NCBI RefSeq assembly: GCF_000155975.1
Contig: NZ_GG730299.1
Span: 1,274,734-1,338,733, forward strand
Length of the DNA stretch: 64,000 bases
Reading direction: 5' to 3'
DNA from: Citrobacter youngae ATCC 29220
GTDB lineage: Bacteria; Pseudomonadota; Gammaproteobacteria; Enterobacterales; Enterobacteriaceae
Numbering within the stretch: position 1 is the stretch's first letter; each line of letters begins with the position of its first letter. The notes beneath the pieces were generated by a model that made no database searches, was not told the DNA's origin, and worked only from the letters and a program-made list of their open reading frames with translations. The translations under genes were made by a program, and so were the position numbers. Shown piece after piece: positions 38,233 to 49,220 of this stretch.

Positions 38233-39242
38233 TGGACATCGATATCACCGTAATCTGGTTTGTTATCATTATTTTTGCCACGCTGATGTACATTGTGATG
38301 GACGGTTTCGATTTAGGAATTGGCATGTTGTTTTGTATTGTACATGCCCCCGGCGAACGCGATGTGATGGTGAACAGCGTGGCCCCCGTCTGGGACGGGA
38401 ATGAAACCTGGCTGGTGCTCGGTGGTGCCGGTCTCTTTGGCGCCTTCCCTCTGGCTTATGCTGTGATTGCTGACGCACTGGCAATTCCACTCACGATGAT
38501 GCTAATTGGGTTGATTTTTCGCGGCGTGGCATTTGAGTTTCGCTTTAAAGCCACGCCTTCGCATCGGCTATTTTGGGACTACGCATTTGCCGGCGGCTCG
38601 TTGCTGGCGACCGTGAGTCAGGGGATCGTTGTTGGCGCCGTGATTAGCGGTTTCGATATTTCAGGACGACGCTTTGCCGGGTCGGCATTGGATTGGTTGA
38701 CCCCGTTTAATGTGTTTTGCGGGCTCGGACTGGTTGCCGCCTATCTGTTACTCGGCACCACATGGCTGATAATGAAAAGCGATGGCGCGCTTCAGAAGCG
38801 AATGCGTAAATTAACGCGCCGTGTTCTGATCGCCTTGCTCGCGGTCATTGCGGTTGTCAGCATCTGGACGCCTCTGAGCTGGCAATACATTGCAGAACGC
38901 TGGTTTACGCTACCTAATTTCTACTGGTTTGTGCCGGTTCCCATTCTGGTGACGATATTCAGCCTGTGGATTTGGCGTCTGAGCTGTGATAACACCAGTC
39001 ATGCACGACCTTTTATCCTGACGTTGGGATTAATCTTTCTGGGCTTTAGCAGTTTAGGCATCAGCCTGTGGCCCTATATTATTCCGCCGAATATCACCTT
39101 ATGGGATGCTGCCGCGCCGCCGTCAAGCCAGATGTTTATGCTGGTTGGTACGCTGTTTATTATTCCGGTAATCCTGATGTATACGGCATGGAGCTACTAT
39201 GTCTTTCGCGGCAAAGTGTCTGACGGAGAGGGCTACCATTGA
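38232..39242 (+). CDS. cyxB: Cytochrome bd-type quinol oxidase subunit II
   Basis: 336 residues with about eight membrane helices. The family pattern MYIVMDGFDLGIGMLF near the N-terminus and VWDGNETWLVLGGAGLF define subunit II. Its start overlaps the stop of subunit I (TAATG), so the two are made together. No CydX-like or DUF2474-like third gene follows before add. It matches the CioB/CyxB size. Confidence 0.88.
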   Translation: MDIDITVIWFVIIIFATLMYIVMDGFDLGIGMLFCIVHAPGERDVMVNSVAPVWDGNETWLVLGGAGLFGAFPLAYAVIADALAIPLTMMLIGLIFRGVAFEFRFKATPSHRLFWDYAFAGGSLLATVSQGIVVGAVISGFDISGRRFAGSALDWLTPFNVFCGLGLVAAYLLLGTTWLIMKSDGALQKRMRKLTRRVLIALLAVIAVVSIWTPLSWQYIAERWFTLPNFYWFVPVPILVTIFSLWIWRLSCDNTSHARPFILTLGLIFLGFSSLGISLWPYIIPPNITLWDAAAPPSSQMFMLVGTLFIIPVILMYTAWSYYVFRGKVSDGEGYH

Positions 39243-39403
39243 CCAGGGTAGCGCGCCGATCGCCTGACTCATTGAAAATCTGAAATAAATGTCCACAATG
39301 TTCCCGTTTAACAACGTGATAGCGCACTTTATTCAAAGTTATTAGAGAATTATGATTCTGTTGTATAATACCCTGCACTTTACCTAAACATATGAGTGCG
39401 ACC

Positions 39404-40405
39404 ATGATTGATACTTCTCTCCCCTTAACCGACGTCCATCGCCACCTTGATGGGAACATCCGTGCGCAAACCATCCTGGATCTGGGTCGCCAGTTCAATT
39501 TAACCCTCCCGGCGCAGACGCTGGAAACGCTGATTCCTCATGTGCAAGTGACGTCAACTGAGCCTGATTTGGTCAGTTTTTTATCCAAACTGGACTGGGG
39601 CGTAAAGGTTCTGGCCTCGCTGGATGCTTGTCGCCGTGTGGCATTTGAAAATATTGAAGATGCCGCCCGGAATGGTCTGCACTATGTTGAATTACGTTTT
39701 TCCCCAGGCTACATGGCGATGGCCCATCAACTCCCTGTGGCCGGAGTGGTTGAAGCCGTTATTGCTGGCGTCCGTGAAGGATGCAAGACCTTTGGCGTTG
39801 AAGCGCGCTTAATTGGCATCATGAGTCGTACCTTTGGCGAAGCCGCCTGCCTGCAGGAACTTGACGCGCTGTTAGCACACCGTGACCATATTACTGCGCT
39901 GGATCTGGCCGGTGACGAACTGGGCTTCCCGGGTAGTTTGTTCCTGTCACATTTCAACCAGGCGCGCGACGCAGGCTGGCACATCACCGTCCATGCCGGC
40001 GAAGCCGCGGGACCAGAAAGCATTTGGCAGGCAATCAAAGAGCTGGGCGCGGAACGCATTGGCCATGGTGTTAAAGCGGTCGAAGATCGTGCGCTGATGG
40101 ATTACCTCGCCGAGCACCGTATCGGCATCGAATCCTGCCTGACATCAAACATCCAGACCAGCACCGTTGCGGCGCTGGCGACACACCCGCTGAAAACATT
40201 CCTTGAGCATGGCGTTGTGGCCAGTCTGAATACGGACGACCCGGCTGTTCAGGGTGTGGATATTATTCACGAATACACCATCGCCGCGCCTGCCGCAGGT
40301 TTAACTCGCGAACAGATCCGTCAGGCGCAAATCAATGGTCTGGAAATGGCATTCCTGAGTAACGAAGAGAAACGTGCGCTGCGCGAGAAAGTCGCCGCAG
40401 CGTAA
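39404..40405 (+). CDS. add: Adenosine deaminase Add
   Basis: 333 residues from [18 protein letters not shown], the E. coli start; an ATG 12 bases earlier is also in frame. Zinc site and catalytic residues are present: [16 protein letters not shown] (catalytic Glu), RIGHG and NTDDP. It deaminates adenosine and deoxyadenosine to inosine forms for purine salvage. It has its own promoter space after the oxidase genes. A BIME follows. Confidence 0.97.
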   Translation: MIDTSLPLTDVHRHLDGNIRAQTILDLGRQFNLTLPAQTLETLIPHVQVTSTEPDLVSFLSKLDWGVKVLASLDACRRVAFENIEDAARNGLHYVELRFSPGYMAMAHQLPVAGVVEAVIAGVREGCKTFGVEARLIGIMSRTFGEAACLQELDALLAHRDHITALDLAGDELGFPGSLFLSHFNQARDAGWHITVHAGEAAGPESIWQAIKELGAERIGHGVKAVEDRALMDYLAEHRIGIESCLTSNIQTSTVAALATHPLKTFLEHGVVASLNTDDPAVQGVDIIHEYTIAAPAAGLTREQIRQAQINGLEMAFLSNEEKRALREKVAAA

Positions 40406-40413
40406 CGTATAAA

Positions 40414-40499
40414 GTGCCGGATGGCGCTAACGCTTATCCGGCCTACATTGGCTTTCATTGTAGGCCGGATAAGATGCCAGGGCATCGCCATCCGGCATT
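40414..40499. repeat. REP/BIME element after add
   Basis: Two REP-like arms face each other: GTGCCGGATGGCGCTAACGC ... TTATCCGGCCTAC and GTAGGCCGGATAAG ... GCCATCCGGCA. They lie in the gap between convergent add and ydgJ, the usual place for such elements. Confidence 0.9.
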
Positions 40500-40506
40500 T
40501 GCCTTA

Positions 40507-41547
40507 TCAGGCAAGGCACAGCGTCGAACGGTGTTTCGCGGACTCAAGACCAAGCTCAATCAGCTCCATGATTTGAATGGCTTGTCTCGCCGGAACCGGG
40601 TTTTCACCGTTACCGTTTAGCGCATCACGAATGCCTGCGTAGTAGGCCGGGTAATTGCCCGGCACGGTCAGCCAGGTCTCTTCAACCTGCTCTTCGCCTT
40701 CAATCCGCGTCAATACACCATCACGCATGTCGTAGCCCCAGTCTTCCTGAGGCAACCGCTCGCCATTTTTCAGCCGCTCTTCCTGTGGGTCAAGGCCATA
40801 CTTTACGTAGCTGCCGCGCGAGCCGTGCACGATATAGCGGGCCGATTCTGCGGCTGCCAGCATGGTTCCGTGCAGGATCACGCGGCGCTGAGGATACGTC
40901 AGGATGGCATGGAAGTAATCTGTCGATTGCGCACCGGGGCGCAGTTGCGCGAGGTCCACCGTCAAACTGACAGGCAAACCAAACAGATTAATCGCCTGAT
41001 CCAGAAGATGTGGCGCTAAATCATACCAAATACCGCTGCCCGGCCCGCCTTGCTCACGCCAACGGTCACGAACCTGCGGGCGGAAACGATCGAAGTGGGA
41101 TTCAAAATAGGCGACCTCTCCCAAAACGCCATCCGCTAACAGCGCTTTCAGCGTCAGAAAATCACTGTCCCAGCGACGGTTATGGAAAACCGATAGTACG
41201 CGCCCCAGACTACGCGCTAAGGCATCCAGCTCACGAGCTTGTGACAGTGTCACGGTGAACGGTTTATCAACAACCACATGTTTGCCCGCTTCCAGCGCAG
41301 CCTTCGCTAACGGAAAGTGCGTATCATTTGGCGTAGGGATAACAATCAGGTCAATATTAGGATCGTTAAAAAGATGCTTAGGCTCAGCAACAACCGTCAC
41401 TGTAGGCCAGTCGGCCTTCACTTTTGCTTCATCACTACTGGATACCGCAGCCAGTTCCAGGCCAGGTGTGCCCACAATCAAGGGGGCATGGAAGGTTTTA
41501 CTGGCGTAACCATAGCCGATTAGCCCAACGCGGATGTTGTCACTCAT
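40507..41547 (-). CDS. ydgJ: YdgJ, Gfo/Idh/MocA-family oxidoreductase
   Basis: 346 residues from MSDNIRVGLIGYGYASKTFHAP, equal to E. coli YdgJ. The N-terminal NAD(P)-binding fold shows GLIGYGYASKTFH and PTPNDTHFPLAKAALEAGKHVVVDKP, the standard sugar-dehydrogenase pattern with the EKP-type lysine as DKP. The substrate is unknown; close relatives act on inositol or deoxy-inosose compounds. It is a single-gene unit. Confidence 0.94.
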   Translation of the reverse strand: MSDNIRVGLIGYGYASKTFHAPLIVGTPGLELAAVSSSDEAKVKADWPTVTVVAEPKHLFNDPNIDLIVIPTPNDTHFPLAKAALEAGKHVVVDKPFTVTLSQARELDALARSLGRVLSVFHNRRWDSDFLTLKALLADGVLGEVAYFESHFDRFRPQVRDRWREQGGPGSGIWYDLAPHLLDQAINLFGLPVSLTVDLAQLRPGAQSTDYFHAILTYPQRRVILHGTMLAAAESARYIVHGSRGSYVKYGLDPQEERLKNGERLPQEDWGYDMRDGVLTRIEGEEQVEETWLTVPGNYPAYYAGIRDALNGNGENPVPARQAIQIMELIELGLESAKHRSTLCLA

Positions 41548-41788
41548 GTTATTGCCTCTCAATTCAGGACTGACCTATTTCACACCATACCTTGCAACGT
41601 CTCAATAGTTTAATAACCTTTGCGCTACAAAGGTTGTTTATTAACTTAAGTCAAACATAAGCGACTTAGAGTTAACTTGCCGCGAAAAAGAGGCAGAAAT
41701 CGTTCCCAACCCGCTTGCCGTATTATTGAGAGATGAGTAACATTTGCCCCCTGTGTTTATGGATAAATCAAAGCAAATGTCATCAGTA

Positions 41789-41914
41789 ATGAATCGTCTT
41801 ATTGAGTTAACAGGTTGGATTGTTCTTGCGGTCTCCGTGATCCTGCTGGGTATTGCCAATCATATTGACAATTACCAGCCACCGGAACCGATTGCCTCAG
41901 TGCAGAAAAAATAA
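41789..41914 (+). CDS. blr: Blr, small divisome-associated membrane protein
   Basis: 41 residues opening MNRLIELTGWIVLAVSVILL with one membrane helix, then a short periplasmic tail (HIDNYQPPEPIASVQKK). Length and sequence match E. coli Blr, which affects beta-lactam and envelope-stress tolerance and joins the cell-division machinery. Two ATGs further upstream are in frame (41759 and 41777), but the E. coli start is used here. Confidence 0.93.
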   Translation: MNRLIELTGWIVLAVSVILLGIANHIDNYQPPEPIASVQKK

Positions 41915-42205
41915 GCATCATTATCCTTTTTAGGCCAGCAATTTACCTTGCACGTTGCGGGGCCTGGCCGTAAAAGATCTAATTCTGTCAAAAAGAGCGA
42001 ATTATGCCGCATCCCGCTCCGGCGCGTATTGCCTGGGATAGCGAAGCGCGTTAACCTTGCCGCAGGCGTACATCGCGTCTGCTTTTTCACAGGTATGAAC
42101 ACTCTTCTTACATTTGCGCATAAATCCGCATTTGCCTGTGCGCGTTGTTTATTTCTTAATACTTCTACTCCGTTGGTATTATTTTATTAATATGGATCTC
42201 CCTTT

Positions 42206-42421
42206 ATGACTGTTCAGGATTATTTATTAAAATTCCGCAAAATCAGTTCACTCGAAAGTCTGGAAAAACTGTTCGATCATCTTAACTACACGCTCACCGA
42301 TGATGGCGACATTATCAATATGTATCGTGCAGCGGACCACCGCCGTGCGGAACTCATCTCCGGAGGTCGTCTGTTTGACGTCGGTCAGGTACCTAAATCG
42401 GTCTGGCATTACGTGCAATAA
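42206..42421 (+). CDS. cnu: Cnu (YdgT), oriC- and H-NS-binding protein of the Hha family
   Basis: 71 residues, the same as E. coli Cnu, opening [25 protein letters not shown]. Hha/YmoA-family proteins bind H-NS and StpA to tighten silencing of transferred genes; Cnu also binds a cnb site in oriC. It sits alone between blr and ydgK. The AT-rich yciGFE region in this window is the kind of locus such complexes silence. Confidence 0.96.
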   Translation: MTVQDYLLKFRKISSLESLEKLFDHLNYTLTDDGDIINMYRAADHRRAELISGGRLFDVGQVPKSVWHYVQ

Positions 42422-42512
42422 AGAAGAAAGTAGCGCTCAACGTTAAAAGCTTTATAATAATTGCCCCAAAATGAATGGCATGATTGATTGCGCGCGTAAA
42501 CCTGGAGAAGAG

Positions 42513-42953
42513 ATGACCACCACACCGGCACAACGTATCGGAGGCTGGCTACTTGGGCCATTGGCCTGGCTGTTAGTCGCGTTGTTGAGCGCTTCGCTGG
42601 CGTTATTACTTTATGTCACTGCGCTGGCTACACCGCAAACCTTCCAGGCGCTCGGTGAGCAAAGTACGACAAATTTGTTGCTATGGGGCGTCTCCTTCAT
42701 TACCGCAATCGCCATGTGGTATTACACGCTGTGGCTGACGATTGCGTTTTTCAAACGCAGAGCCTGTGTACCTAAACATTATATTCTTTGGCTACTGATT
42801 TCCGTGTTGCTGGCGATTAAAGCGTTTGCGTTTTCACCGGTCCCGGACGCCTTTGCCGTGCGCCAACTGCTGTTCCCATTGCTGGCTGCAGCCCTGCTGG
42901 TGCCCTATTTCAAACGCTCGCAGCGCGTTAAAACGACGTTTGTGAACCCGTAA
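42513..42953 (+). CDS. ydgK: YdgK, DUF2569-family membrane protein
   Basis: 146 residues from [21 protein letters not shown], the ATG with GAAGAG nearby; an upstream in-frame ATG is less likely. It has four membrane segments of the DUF2569 family (IGGWL...P pattern). The function is unknown. It lies just ahead of rsxA, 76 bases away, in the same direction, as in E. coli. Confidence 0.9.
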   Translation: MTTTPAQRIGGWLLGPLAWLLVALLSASLALLLYVTALATPQTFQALGEQSTTNLLLWGVSFITAIAMWYYTLWLTIAFFKRRACVPKHYILWLLISVLLAIKAFAFSPVPDAFAVRQLLFPLLAAALLVPYFKRSQRVKTTFVNP

Positions 42954-43029
42954 TAACCCTACAGTTAACCTGTTGTCGCCTGTTGCAGATTGTCAGATAA
43001 TAGGCGGCTTTTTTATTTCAGGCCGAAAA

Positions 43030-43611
43030 ATGACTGATTACCTGCTGCTGTTTGTCGGAACTGTACTGGTCAACAACTTTGTACTGGTTAAGTTTCTGGG
43101 CCTCTGCCCGTTTATGGGCGTTTCCAAAAAACTGGAAACCGCAATGGGTATGGGCCTTGCCACGACGTTTGTCATGACGCTGGCCTCCATTTGCGCGTGG
43201 TTGATTGATACCTGGATCCTCATTCCACTCAACCTCATCTATTTGCGCACGCTGGCTTTTATTCTGGTCATCGCCGTTGTCGTGCAGTTTACCGAGATGG
43301 TGGTTCGCAAAACCAGCCCTGCGCTGTACCGTTTGCTGGGGATCTTCTTACCGCTGATCACCACCAACTGCGCGGTGCTGGGTGTAGCGCTACTGAACAT
43401 CAACCTCGGGCATAACTTTTTACAGTCGGCGCTATACGGCTTTTCCGCCGCCGTCGGCTTCTCGCTGGTGATGGTGCTGTTTGCCGCCATTCGCGAACGC
43501 CTCGCCGTGGCGGACGTCCCTGCTCCGTTTCGCGGTAATGCGATTGCGCTGATTACCGCTGGTTTAATGTCATTGGCCTTTATGGGCTTTAGTGGTTTGG
43601 TGAAGTTGTAA
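43030..43611 (+). CDS. rsxA: Electron transport complex subunit RsxA
   Basis: 193 residues from [20 protein letters not shown], the E. coli length. There are six membrane helices and the RnfA-type pattern [21 protein letters not shown]. The Rsx (Rnf-like) complex moves electrons across the inner membrane and keeps SoxR reduced, switching off the superoxide response. It is the first gene of rsxABCDGE-nth; its stop overlaps rsxB by one base. Confidence 0.97.
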   Translation: MTDYLLLFVGTVLVNNFVLVKFLGLCPFMGVSKKLETAMGMGLATTFVMTLASICAWLIDTWILIPLNLIYLRTLAFILVIAVVVQFTEMVVRKTSPALYRLLGIFLPLITTNCAVLGVALLNINLGHNFLQSALYGFSAAVGFSLVMVLFAAIRERLAVADVPAPFRGNAIALITAGLMSLAFMGFSGLVKL

Positions 43612-44189
43612 TGAATGCTATCTGGATTGCCGTTGCCGCAGTAAGTCTGCTGGGTCTGGCGTTCGGCGCTATTTTGGGTTACGCCTCGCGACGTTTTGCC
43701 GTTGAGGACGATCCCGTCGTGGAGAAAATTGATGAAATTCTCCCGCAAAGCCAATGTGGACAGTGCGGCTATCCGGGCTGTCACCCGTACGCGGAAGCGA
43801 TCGGCTCCCAGGGGGAGAAAATCAACCGCTGCGCGCCTGGCGGTGAAGCGGTGATGTTAAAAATTGCCGCCCTGCTGAACGTCGATCCGCAGCCGATTGA
43901 TGGTGATGAACACGATGTTACGCCCGTGCGTATGCTGGCGGTGATTGATGAAAATAACTGTATCGGTTGCACAAAGTGCATTCAGGCTTGCCCGGTCGAT
44001 GCCATCGTGGGCGCCACGCGCGCCATGCACACGGTGATGAGCGATCTCTGCACCGGTTGCAACCTGTGCGTTGATCCGTGCCCAACGCAATGTATCGAAT
44101 TACGCCCGGTGGCTGAAACGCCCGATAGCTGGAAATGGGATTTAAACACTATCCCTGTGCGCATCATTCCTGTGGAACAACATGTTTAA
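43611..44189 (+). CDS. rsxB: Electron transport complex iron-sulfur subunit RsxB
   Basis: 192 residues. One N-terminal membrane anchor, then a four-cysteine cluster motif ([16 protein letters not shown]) and two ferredoxin-type CxxCxxCxxxCP motifs ([29 protein letters not shown]). It relays electrons within the Rsx complex. It overlaps rsxC by 8 bases. Confidence 0.97.
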   Translation: MNAIWIAVAAVSLLGLAFGAILGYASRRFAVEDDPVVEKIDEILPQSQCGQCGYPGCHPYAEAIGSQGEKINRCAPGGEAVMLKIAALLNVDPQPIDGDEHDVTPVRMLAVIDENNCIGCTKCIQACPVDAIVGATRAMHTVMSDLCTGCNLCVDPCPTQCIELRPVAETPDSWKWDLNTIPVRIIPVEQHV

Positions 44190-46206
44190 GTTATTCTCTG
44201 CATTCAGAAAAAACAAAATCTGGGACTTTGATGGCGGCATTCATCCACCAGAAATGAAGACCCAGTCGAACGGTACGCCGCTGCGACAGGTTCCGCTGGC
44301 GCCGCGCTTCGTTATTCCGCTGAAACAACATATTGGCGCGGAGGGTGAACTGTGTGTAAGCGTGGGCGACGCCGTCCTGCGCGGTCAGGCGTTAACCATC
44401 GGGCGCGGCAAAATGCTGCCGGTACATGCGCCAACGTCAGGCACTATTGTTGCTATTGCGCCGCACTCCACCGCACACCCTTCGGCATTAGCCGAGCTAA
44501 GCGTCGTTATTGATGCCGATGGCGAAGACCGCTGGATTGAGCGTGATGGCTGGGCCGATTACCGCTCCCGTAGCCGGGAAGAGCTTATTGCACGTATTCA
44601 TCAGTACGGCGTAGCTGGACTGGGCGGCGCAGGTTTCCCAACCGGCGTTAAGCTGCAGGGCGGCGGCGATAAAATTGAAACGCTGATCATCAACGCCGCA
44701 GAATGCGAACCGTACATTACGGCGGATGACCGCCTGATGCAGGACTGCGCAGCTCAGGTCGTCGAAGGTATCCGCATCCTGGCGCACATTCTCCAGCCGC
44801 GCGAAATACTGCTGGGAATAGAAGATAACAAACCGCAGGCAATTTCCATGCTGCGTGCGGTGCTGGCCGATTCGCACGATATCAGCTTACGCGTGATCCC
44901 AACCAAGTACCCGTCCGGCGGAGCCAAACAGTTAACACAAATTCTGACCGGCAAACAGGTGCCTCATGGCGGACGCTCTTCAGATATTGGCGTGCTGATG
45001 CAAAACGTCGGCACCGCCTACGCGATCAAACGCGCGGTCATTGACGGCGAACCCATTACCGAGCGTGTCGTGACGCTGACAGGCGAAGCCGTCAGCCGTC
45101 CGGGCAACGTCTGGGCGCGATTAGGTACGCCCGTTCGTCATCTGCTTAACGACGCAGGTTTTTGCCCTTCCGCCGATCAAATGGTGATTATGGGCGGGCC
45201 GCTGATGGGCTTTACGCTGCCGTGGCTGGATGTGCCGGTGGTAAAAATCACCAACTGCCTTCTGGCTCCTTCTGCCAGTGAAATGGGCGAAACGCCGGAA
45301 GAGAAAGGCTGCATTCGCTGTAGCGCCTGTGCCGACGCCTGTCCGGCCGACCTTCTGCCGCAACAACTTTACTGGTTCAGTAAAGGTCAGCAGCATGACA
45401 AATCCACAACCCACAATATCGCTGACTGTATCGAATGCGGCGCCTGCGCATGGGTATGCCCGAGCAACATTCCGCTGGTGCAGTATTTCCGCCAGGAAAA
45501 GGCCGAGATTTACGCCATTAGCCAGGAAGAAAAACGTGCCGCCGAAGCGAAAGCGCGATTTGAAGCCCGACAGGCGCGACTTGAGCGTGAAAAAGCCGCA
45601 CGCCTTGAACGCCACAAAAGCGCTGCCGTTCAGCCTGCGGCTAAAGATCATGATGCCATTGCCGCCGCACTGGCTCGCGTAAAAGAAAAGCAGGCTCAGG
45701 CCATGCAGCCGGTCGTCATTCAGGCTGGCGAAAAACCTGACAACAGCGCCGTGATTGCCGCTCGCGAGGCGCGTAAGGCGCAGGCTCGCGCTGCCCGGGC
45801 GGAGAATGCAAACACAACTGAAGACAGCAGTGCGGCTAACGATCCGCGCAAAGCCGCCGTCGAAGCGGCAATCGCACGTGCCAAAGCCCGCAAGCTTACG
45901 CAGGAAGCGGTAACGGAAACCGCCGAACCGGTTGATCCGCGTAAAGCTGCCGTCGAAGCGGCAATCGCGCGTGCCAAGGCCCGCAAGCTTGAGCAGCAGG
46001 CAGCTACGGAAACCACCGAACCGGTTGATCCGCGCAAAGCTGCCGTCGAAGCGGCAATCGCGCGTGCCAAAGCCCGCAAGCTTGAGCAGCAGGCAGCTAC
46101 GGAAACCGCCGAACCGGTTGACCCACGTAAAGCCGCCGTCGCGGCCGCTATCGCACGCGCTCAGGCTAAAAAAGCCGCACAGCAGCAGGTTGTAAACGAG
46201 GAATAA
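44182..46206 (+). CDS. rsxC: Electron transport complex subunit RsxC
   Basis: 674 residues. The front half is the RnfC-type NADH/FMN-binding domain ([22 protein letters not shown]), followed by two 4Fe-4S motifs ([33 protein letters not shown]). The last about 200 residues are a charged Ala/Lys/Arg tail with four in-frame 31-residue repeats. K-12 RsxC is 740 residues, so the repeat number is lower here. It is the NADH-facing end of the complex. Confidence 0.96.
   Translation: MFKLFSAFRKNKIWDFDGGIHPPEMKTQSNGTPLRQVPLAPRFVIPLKQHIGAEGELCVSVGDAVLRGQALTIGRGKMLPVHAPTSGTIVAIAPHSTAHPSALAELSVVIDADGEDRWIERDGWADYRSRSREELIARIHQYGVAGLGGAGFPTGVKLQGGGDKIETLIINAAECEPYITADDRLMQDCAAQVVEGIRILAHILQPREILLGIEDNKPQAISMLRAVLADSHDISLRVIPTKYPSGGAKQLTQILTGKQVPHGGRSSDIGVLMQNVGTAYAIKRAVIDGEPITERVVTLTGEAVSRPGNVWARLGTPVRHLLNDAGFCPSADQMVIMGGPLMGFTLPWLDVPVVKITNCLLAPSASEMGETPEEKGCIRCSACADACPADLLPQQLYWFSKGQQHDKSTTHNIADCIECGACAWVCPSNIPLVQYFRQEKAEIYAISQEEKRAAEAKARFEARQARLEREKAARLERHKSAAVQPAAKDHDAIAAALARVKEKQAQAMQPVVIQAGEKPDNSAVIAAREARKAQARAARAENANTTEDSSAANDPRKAAVEAAIARAKARKLTQEAVTETAEPVDPRKAAVEAAIARAKARKLEQQAATETTEPVDPRKAAVEAAIARAKARKLEQQAATETAEPVDPRKAAVAAAIARAQAKKAAQQQVVNEE
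45841..46202 (+). repeat. Exact 93-base tandem repeat in rsxC
   Basis: Copies begin at 45841, 45934, 46027 and 46120, each opening with GAYCC(G/A)CGYAAAGC. Each full copy encodes [19 protein letters not shown] plus a variable (Q/T)-rich link; the fourth is shorter. The period is a multiple of three, so gain or loss keeps the frame. Confidence 0.92.
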
Positions 46207-47259
46207 ATGGTATTCAGAATAGCAAGCTCCCCCTATACCCATAACCAGCGTCAGACATCACGTATTATGATGTTGGTATTACTTGCTGCATTGCCGGGGA
46301 TCGCCGCACAGCTGTGGTTCTTTGGCTGGGGTACATTGTTCCAGATAGTGCTGGCCGCCATTAGCGCTCTCGCTGCCGAGGCTGGCGTACTTAAACTGCG
46401 TAAACAACCCATTGTGCCGATACTAAAAGATAACTCCGCGCTACTCACGGGGTTGCTGCTGGCCGTGAGTATTCCTCCCCTCGCCCCCTGGTGGATGGTG
46501 GTATTAGGCACGGTCTTTGCCGTTATCATTGCTAAACAGCTGTATGGCGGCCTCGGGCAGAACCCGTTCAATCCCGCTATGATTGGTTACGTCGTACTGC
46601 TTATTTCATTCCCGGTGCAGATGACAAGCTGGCTACCGCCGCAGGAAATTGCGGCCACGGTACCCGGATTCTTTGATGCTCTGAACGTAATCTTTACCGG
46701 ACATACCGCCGGCGGCAGTGATATGAACGCGCTCCGTATGGGAATCGACGGTATCAGCCAGGCAACGCCCCTTGATACCTTCAAGACCTCTCTGCATGCG
46801 GGGCGAACGGTTGAACAGGTAATGCAGTACCCGATTTACAGCGGCATGCTCGCGGGCGCCGGATGGCAGTGGGTCAACCTTGCCTGGCTTGCGGGCGGCG
46901 TTGTGCTGCTATGGCAGAAAGCGATTCGCTGGCATATCCCGGTCAGCTTCCTGCTGTCTCTCGGGGTCTGTGCGACTCTGGGTTGGCTATTCTCGCCAGA
47001 GTCGCTCGCATCGCCTCAGTTACACCTGCTCTCTGGCGCGACGATGCTCGGCGCATTCTTTATTCTTACCGATCCCGTTACGGCATCAACCACCAACCGT
47101 GGTCGCCTGATTTTTGGCGCGCTTGCGGGTTTGTTAGTGTGGTTAATTCGCAGTTTTGGTGGTTATCCTGATGGCGTGGCCTTTGCCGTATTGCTGGCAA
47201 ATATCACGGTTCCCCTGATTGATTATTACACCCGCCCTCGCGTATACGGACATCGCTAA
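46207..47259 (+). CDS. rsxD: Electron transport complex subunit RsxD
   Basis: 350 residues with about nine to ten membrane helices of the NqrB/RnfD family. The FMN-attachment threonine is in [12 protein letters not shown]. It starts directly after rsxC. It carries covalent flavin and forms part of the ion path of the complex. Confidence 0.96.
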   Translation: MVFRIASSPYTHNQRQTSRIMMLVLLAALPGIAAQLWFFGWGTLFQIVLAAISALAAEAGVLKLRKQPIVPILKDNSALLTGLLLAVSIPPLAPWWMVVLGTVFAVIIAKQLYGGLGQNPFNPAMIGYVVLLISFPVQMTSWLPPQEIAATVPGFFDALNVIFTGHTAGGSDMNALRMGIDGISQATPLDTFKTSLHAGRTVEQVMQYPIYSGMLAGAGWQWVNLAWLAGGVVLLWQKAIRWHIPVSFLLSLGVCATLGWLFSPESLASPQLHLLSGATMLGAFFILTDPVTASTTNRGRLIFGALAGLLVWLIRSFGGYPDGVAFAVLLANITVPLIDYYTRPRVYGHR

Positions 47260-47268
47260 GGACAACAT

Positions 47269-47889
47269 ATGCTGAAAACGATTCGTAAACACGGTATTAC
47301 TCTGGCGCTGTTTGCCGCCGGGTCAACAGGGCTAACTGCGGCAATCAATCAATTAACCAAGTCCACCATTGATGAACAGGCGGCGCTGCAGCAAAAAGTA
47401 TTGTTCGATCAGGTTCTGCCTGGCGATCGCTACAATAACGTACTGTCTGAAAGTTGCTATCTGGTGAATGCGCAAGCATTGGGTAAAGGAACGCACCGTG
47501 TGTACATCGCGCGACAGGACGACCGGCCCGTCGCGGCAATTCTTGAAGCCACGGCGCCAGATGGTTATTCCGGGGCGATCCAACTGCTGGTTGGGGTGGA
47601 TTTCAAGGGTACCGTGTTAGGTACGCGTGTGACCGAACACCATGAAACGCCAGGGCTGGGCGATAAAATTGAGCTGCGTCTGTCAGACTGGATCACCCAC
47701 TTTAGCGGCAAGACGATCGGCACAGGCAACGACGCCCACTGGGCGGTGAAAAAAGATGGCGGCGACTTCGACCAGTTTACTGGCGCAACCATTACGCCGC
47801 GTGCGGTAGTTAATGCGGTGAAACGCGCCGGTTTATATGCGCAGACGCTGCCCGCACAACTCCCTCAACTTAGCGCCTGTGGAGAATAA
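47269..47889 (+). CDS. rsxG: Electron transport complex subunit RsxG
   Basis: 206 residues. One N-terminal anchor, then a periplasmic FMN-binding domain. The attachment site is the threonine in [25 protein letters not shown] is the other family mark. It starts 9 bases after rsxD. Confidence 0.96.
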   Translation: MLKTIRKHGITLALFAAGSTGLTAAINQLTKSTIDEQAALQQKVLFDQVLPGDRYNNVLSESCYLVNAQALGKGTHRVYIARQDDRPVAAILEATAPDGYSGAIQLLVGVDFKGTVLGTRVTEHHETPGLGDKIELRLSDWITHFSGKTIGTGNDAHWAVKKDGGDFDQFTGATITPRAVVNAVKRAGLYAQTLPAQLPQLSACGE

Positions 47890-47892
47890 ACC

Positions 47893-48585
47893 ATGAGCGA
47901 AATTAAAGATGTTATTGTTCAGGGGCTATGGAAAAATAACTCCGCGCTTGTACAGTTACTTGGTATGTGCCCGCTGCTGGCGGTGACATCTACCGCCACC
48001 AATGCGTTAGGTCTGGGACTGGCGACTACGCTGGTTCTGACGCTGACAAACCTGACGATTTCAGCCCTTCGTCGCTGGACGCCGTCTGAAATTCGTATTC
48101 CGATTTATGTCATGATCATCGCCTCCGTAGTGAGTGCGGTGCAGATGTTGATCAATGCCTACGCTTTTGGTCTGTATCAGTCTCTTGGCATCTTTATTCC
48201 CCTTATTGTGACCAACTGCATTGTCGTCGGTCGTGCTGAAGCCTTCGCGGCTAAAAAAGGCCCGGCATTATCCGCCCTCGATGGGTTCTCCATCGGTATG
48301 GGCGCAACCGGGGCAATGTTTGTTCTGGGCTCGCTGCGTGAAATAATTGGTAACGGTACGCTATTTGATGGCGCAGACGGTTTGTTAGGCAGTTGGGCTA
48401 AAGTACTACGCGTAGAGATCTTCCATACCGATACGCCGTTTCTGCTGGCCATGCTGCCACCGGGCGCGTTTATTGGTCTGGGTCTGATGCTGGCGGTTAA
48501 GTATTTGATTGATGAGAAAATGAAGAAACGTCGTGCCGAAGCGGCTGTCGCCGATAGCCCGGCTGGTGAAACAGGGAATGTGTAA
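47893..48585 (+). CDS. rsxE: Electron transport complex subunit RsxE
   Basis: 230 residues with six membrane helices and the RnfE/NqrD pattern ([22 protein letters not shown]). It pairs with RsxA in the membrane core. Its stop overlaps the nth start (TAATG), so nth is coupled to the operon. Confidence 0.96.
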   Translation: MSEIKDVIVQGLWKNNSALVQLLGMCPLLAVTSTATNALGLGLATTLVLTLTNLTISALRRWTPSEIRIPIYVMIIASVVSAVQMLINAYAFGLYQSLGIFIPLIVTNCIVVGRAEAFAAKKGPALSALDGFSIGMGATGAMFVLGSLREIIGNGTLFDGADGLLGSWAKVLRVEIFHTDTPFLLAMLPPGAFIGLGLMLAVKYLIDEKMKKRRAEAAVADSPAGETGNV

Positions 48586-49220
48586 TGAACAAAGCAAAAC
48601 GGCTGGAAATACTGACGCGTCTGCGTGATAACAATCCGCACCCGACAACTGAGCTGAATTTTACATCACCGTTTGAACTGTTGATTTCGGTATTGCTCTC
48701 CGCCCAGGCCACCGATGTCAGCGTCAATAAGGCGACGGCTAAGCTGTACCCCGTCGCCAATACCCCCGCCGCTATGCTGGAGCTCGGCGTGGAGGGCGTT
48801 AAATCCTATATAAAGACAATCGGCTTGTTCAACAGCAAAGCGGAAAACGTGATTAAAACCTGTCGCATTCTGCTGGAACAACATAATGGTGAAGTTCCGG
48901 AAGACCGGGCCGCATTAGAGGCCCTGCCAGGGGTTGGGCGAAAGACAGCCAATGTGGTGTTAAATACCGCCTTTGGCTGGCCGACCATTGCCGTGGATAC
49001 CCATATTTTTCGGGTCTGTAATCGGACGCAATTCGCCCCGGGAAAAAACGTCGAGCAGGTAGAAGAGAAACTGCTGAAAGTCGTACCCAGTGAATTTAAA
49101 GTCGATTGCCATCACTGGTTAATCCTTCATGGCCGTTACACCTGCATAGCCAGAAAGCCGCGATGCGGTTCCTGTATTATCGAAGATCTCTGCGAATTCA
49201 AAGAGAAAGTCGATATCTGA
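48585..49220 (+). CDS. nth: Endonuclease III Nth
   Basis: 211 residues, as in E. coli. The helix-hairpin-helix with catalytic lysine is LPGVGRKTANVV and the catalytic aspartate lies in VDTHIFRVCNR. The 4Fe-4S cluster has the C-x6-C-x2-C-x5-C spacing (CIARKPRCGSCIIEDLC). It removes oxidised pyrimidines from DNA and nicks the abasic site in base-excision repair. It is the last gene of the rsx operon. Confidence 0.97.
   Translation: MNKAKRLEILTRLRDNNPHPTTELNFTSPFELLISVLLSAQATDVSVNKATAKLYPVANTPAAMLELGVEGVKSYIKTIGLFNSKAENVIKTCRILLEQHNGEVPEDRAALEALPGVGRKTANVVLNTAFGWPTIAVDTHIFRVCNRTQFAPGKNVEQVEEKLLKVVPSEFKVDCHHWLILHGRYTCIARKPRCGSCIIEDLCEFKEKVDI

Noticed and set aside
39239-39283. Possible DUF2474-like third oxidase subunit after cyxB
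   Set aside because: Only 14 codons from a TTG, with no membrane helix; it cannot be that subunit.
41948-42190. 80-codon frame between blr and cnu
   Set aside because: No ribosome site, no likeness to known proteins, and none is known here in E. coli.
45121-46242. 373-codon open frame on the minus strand of rsxC
   Set aside because: It is antisense to the 93-base repeat array and RsxC tail; the product is low-complexity and has no family marks.
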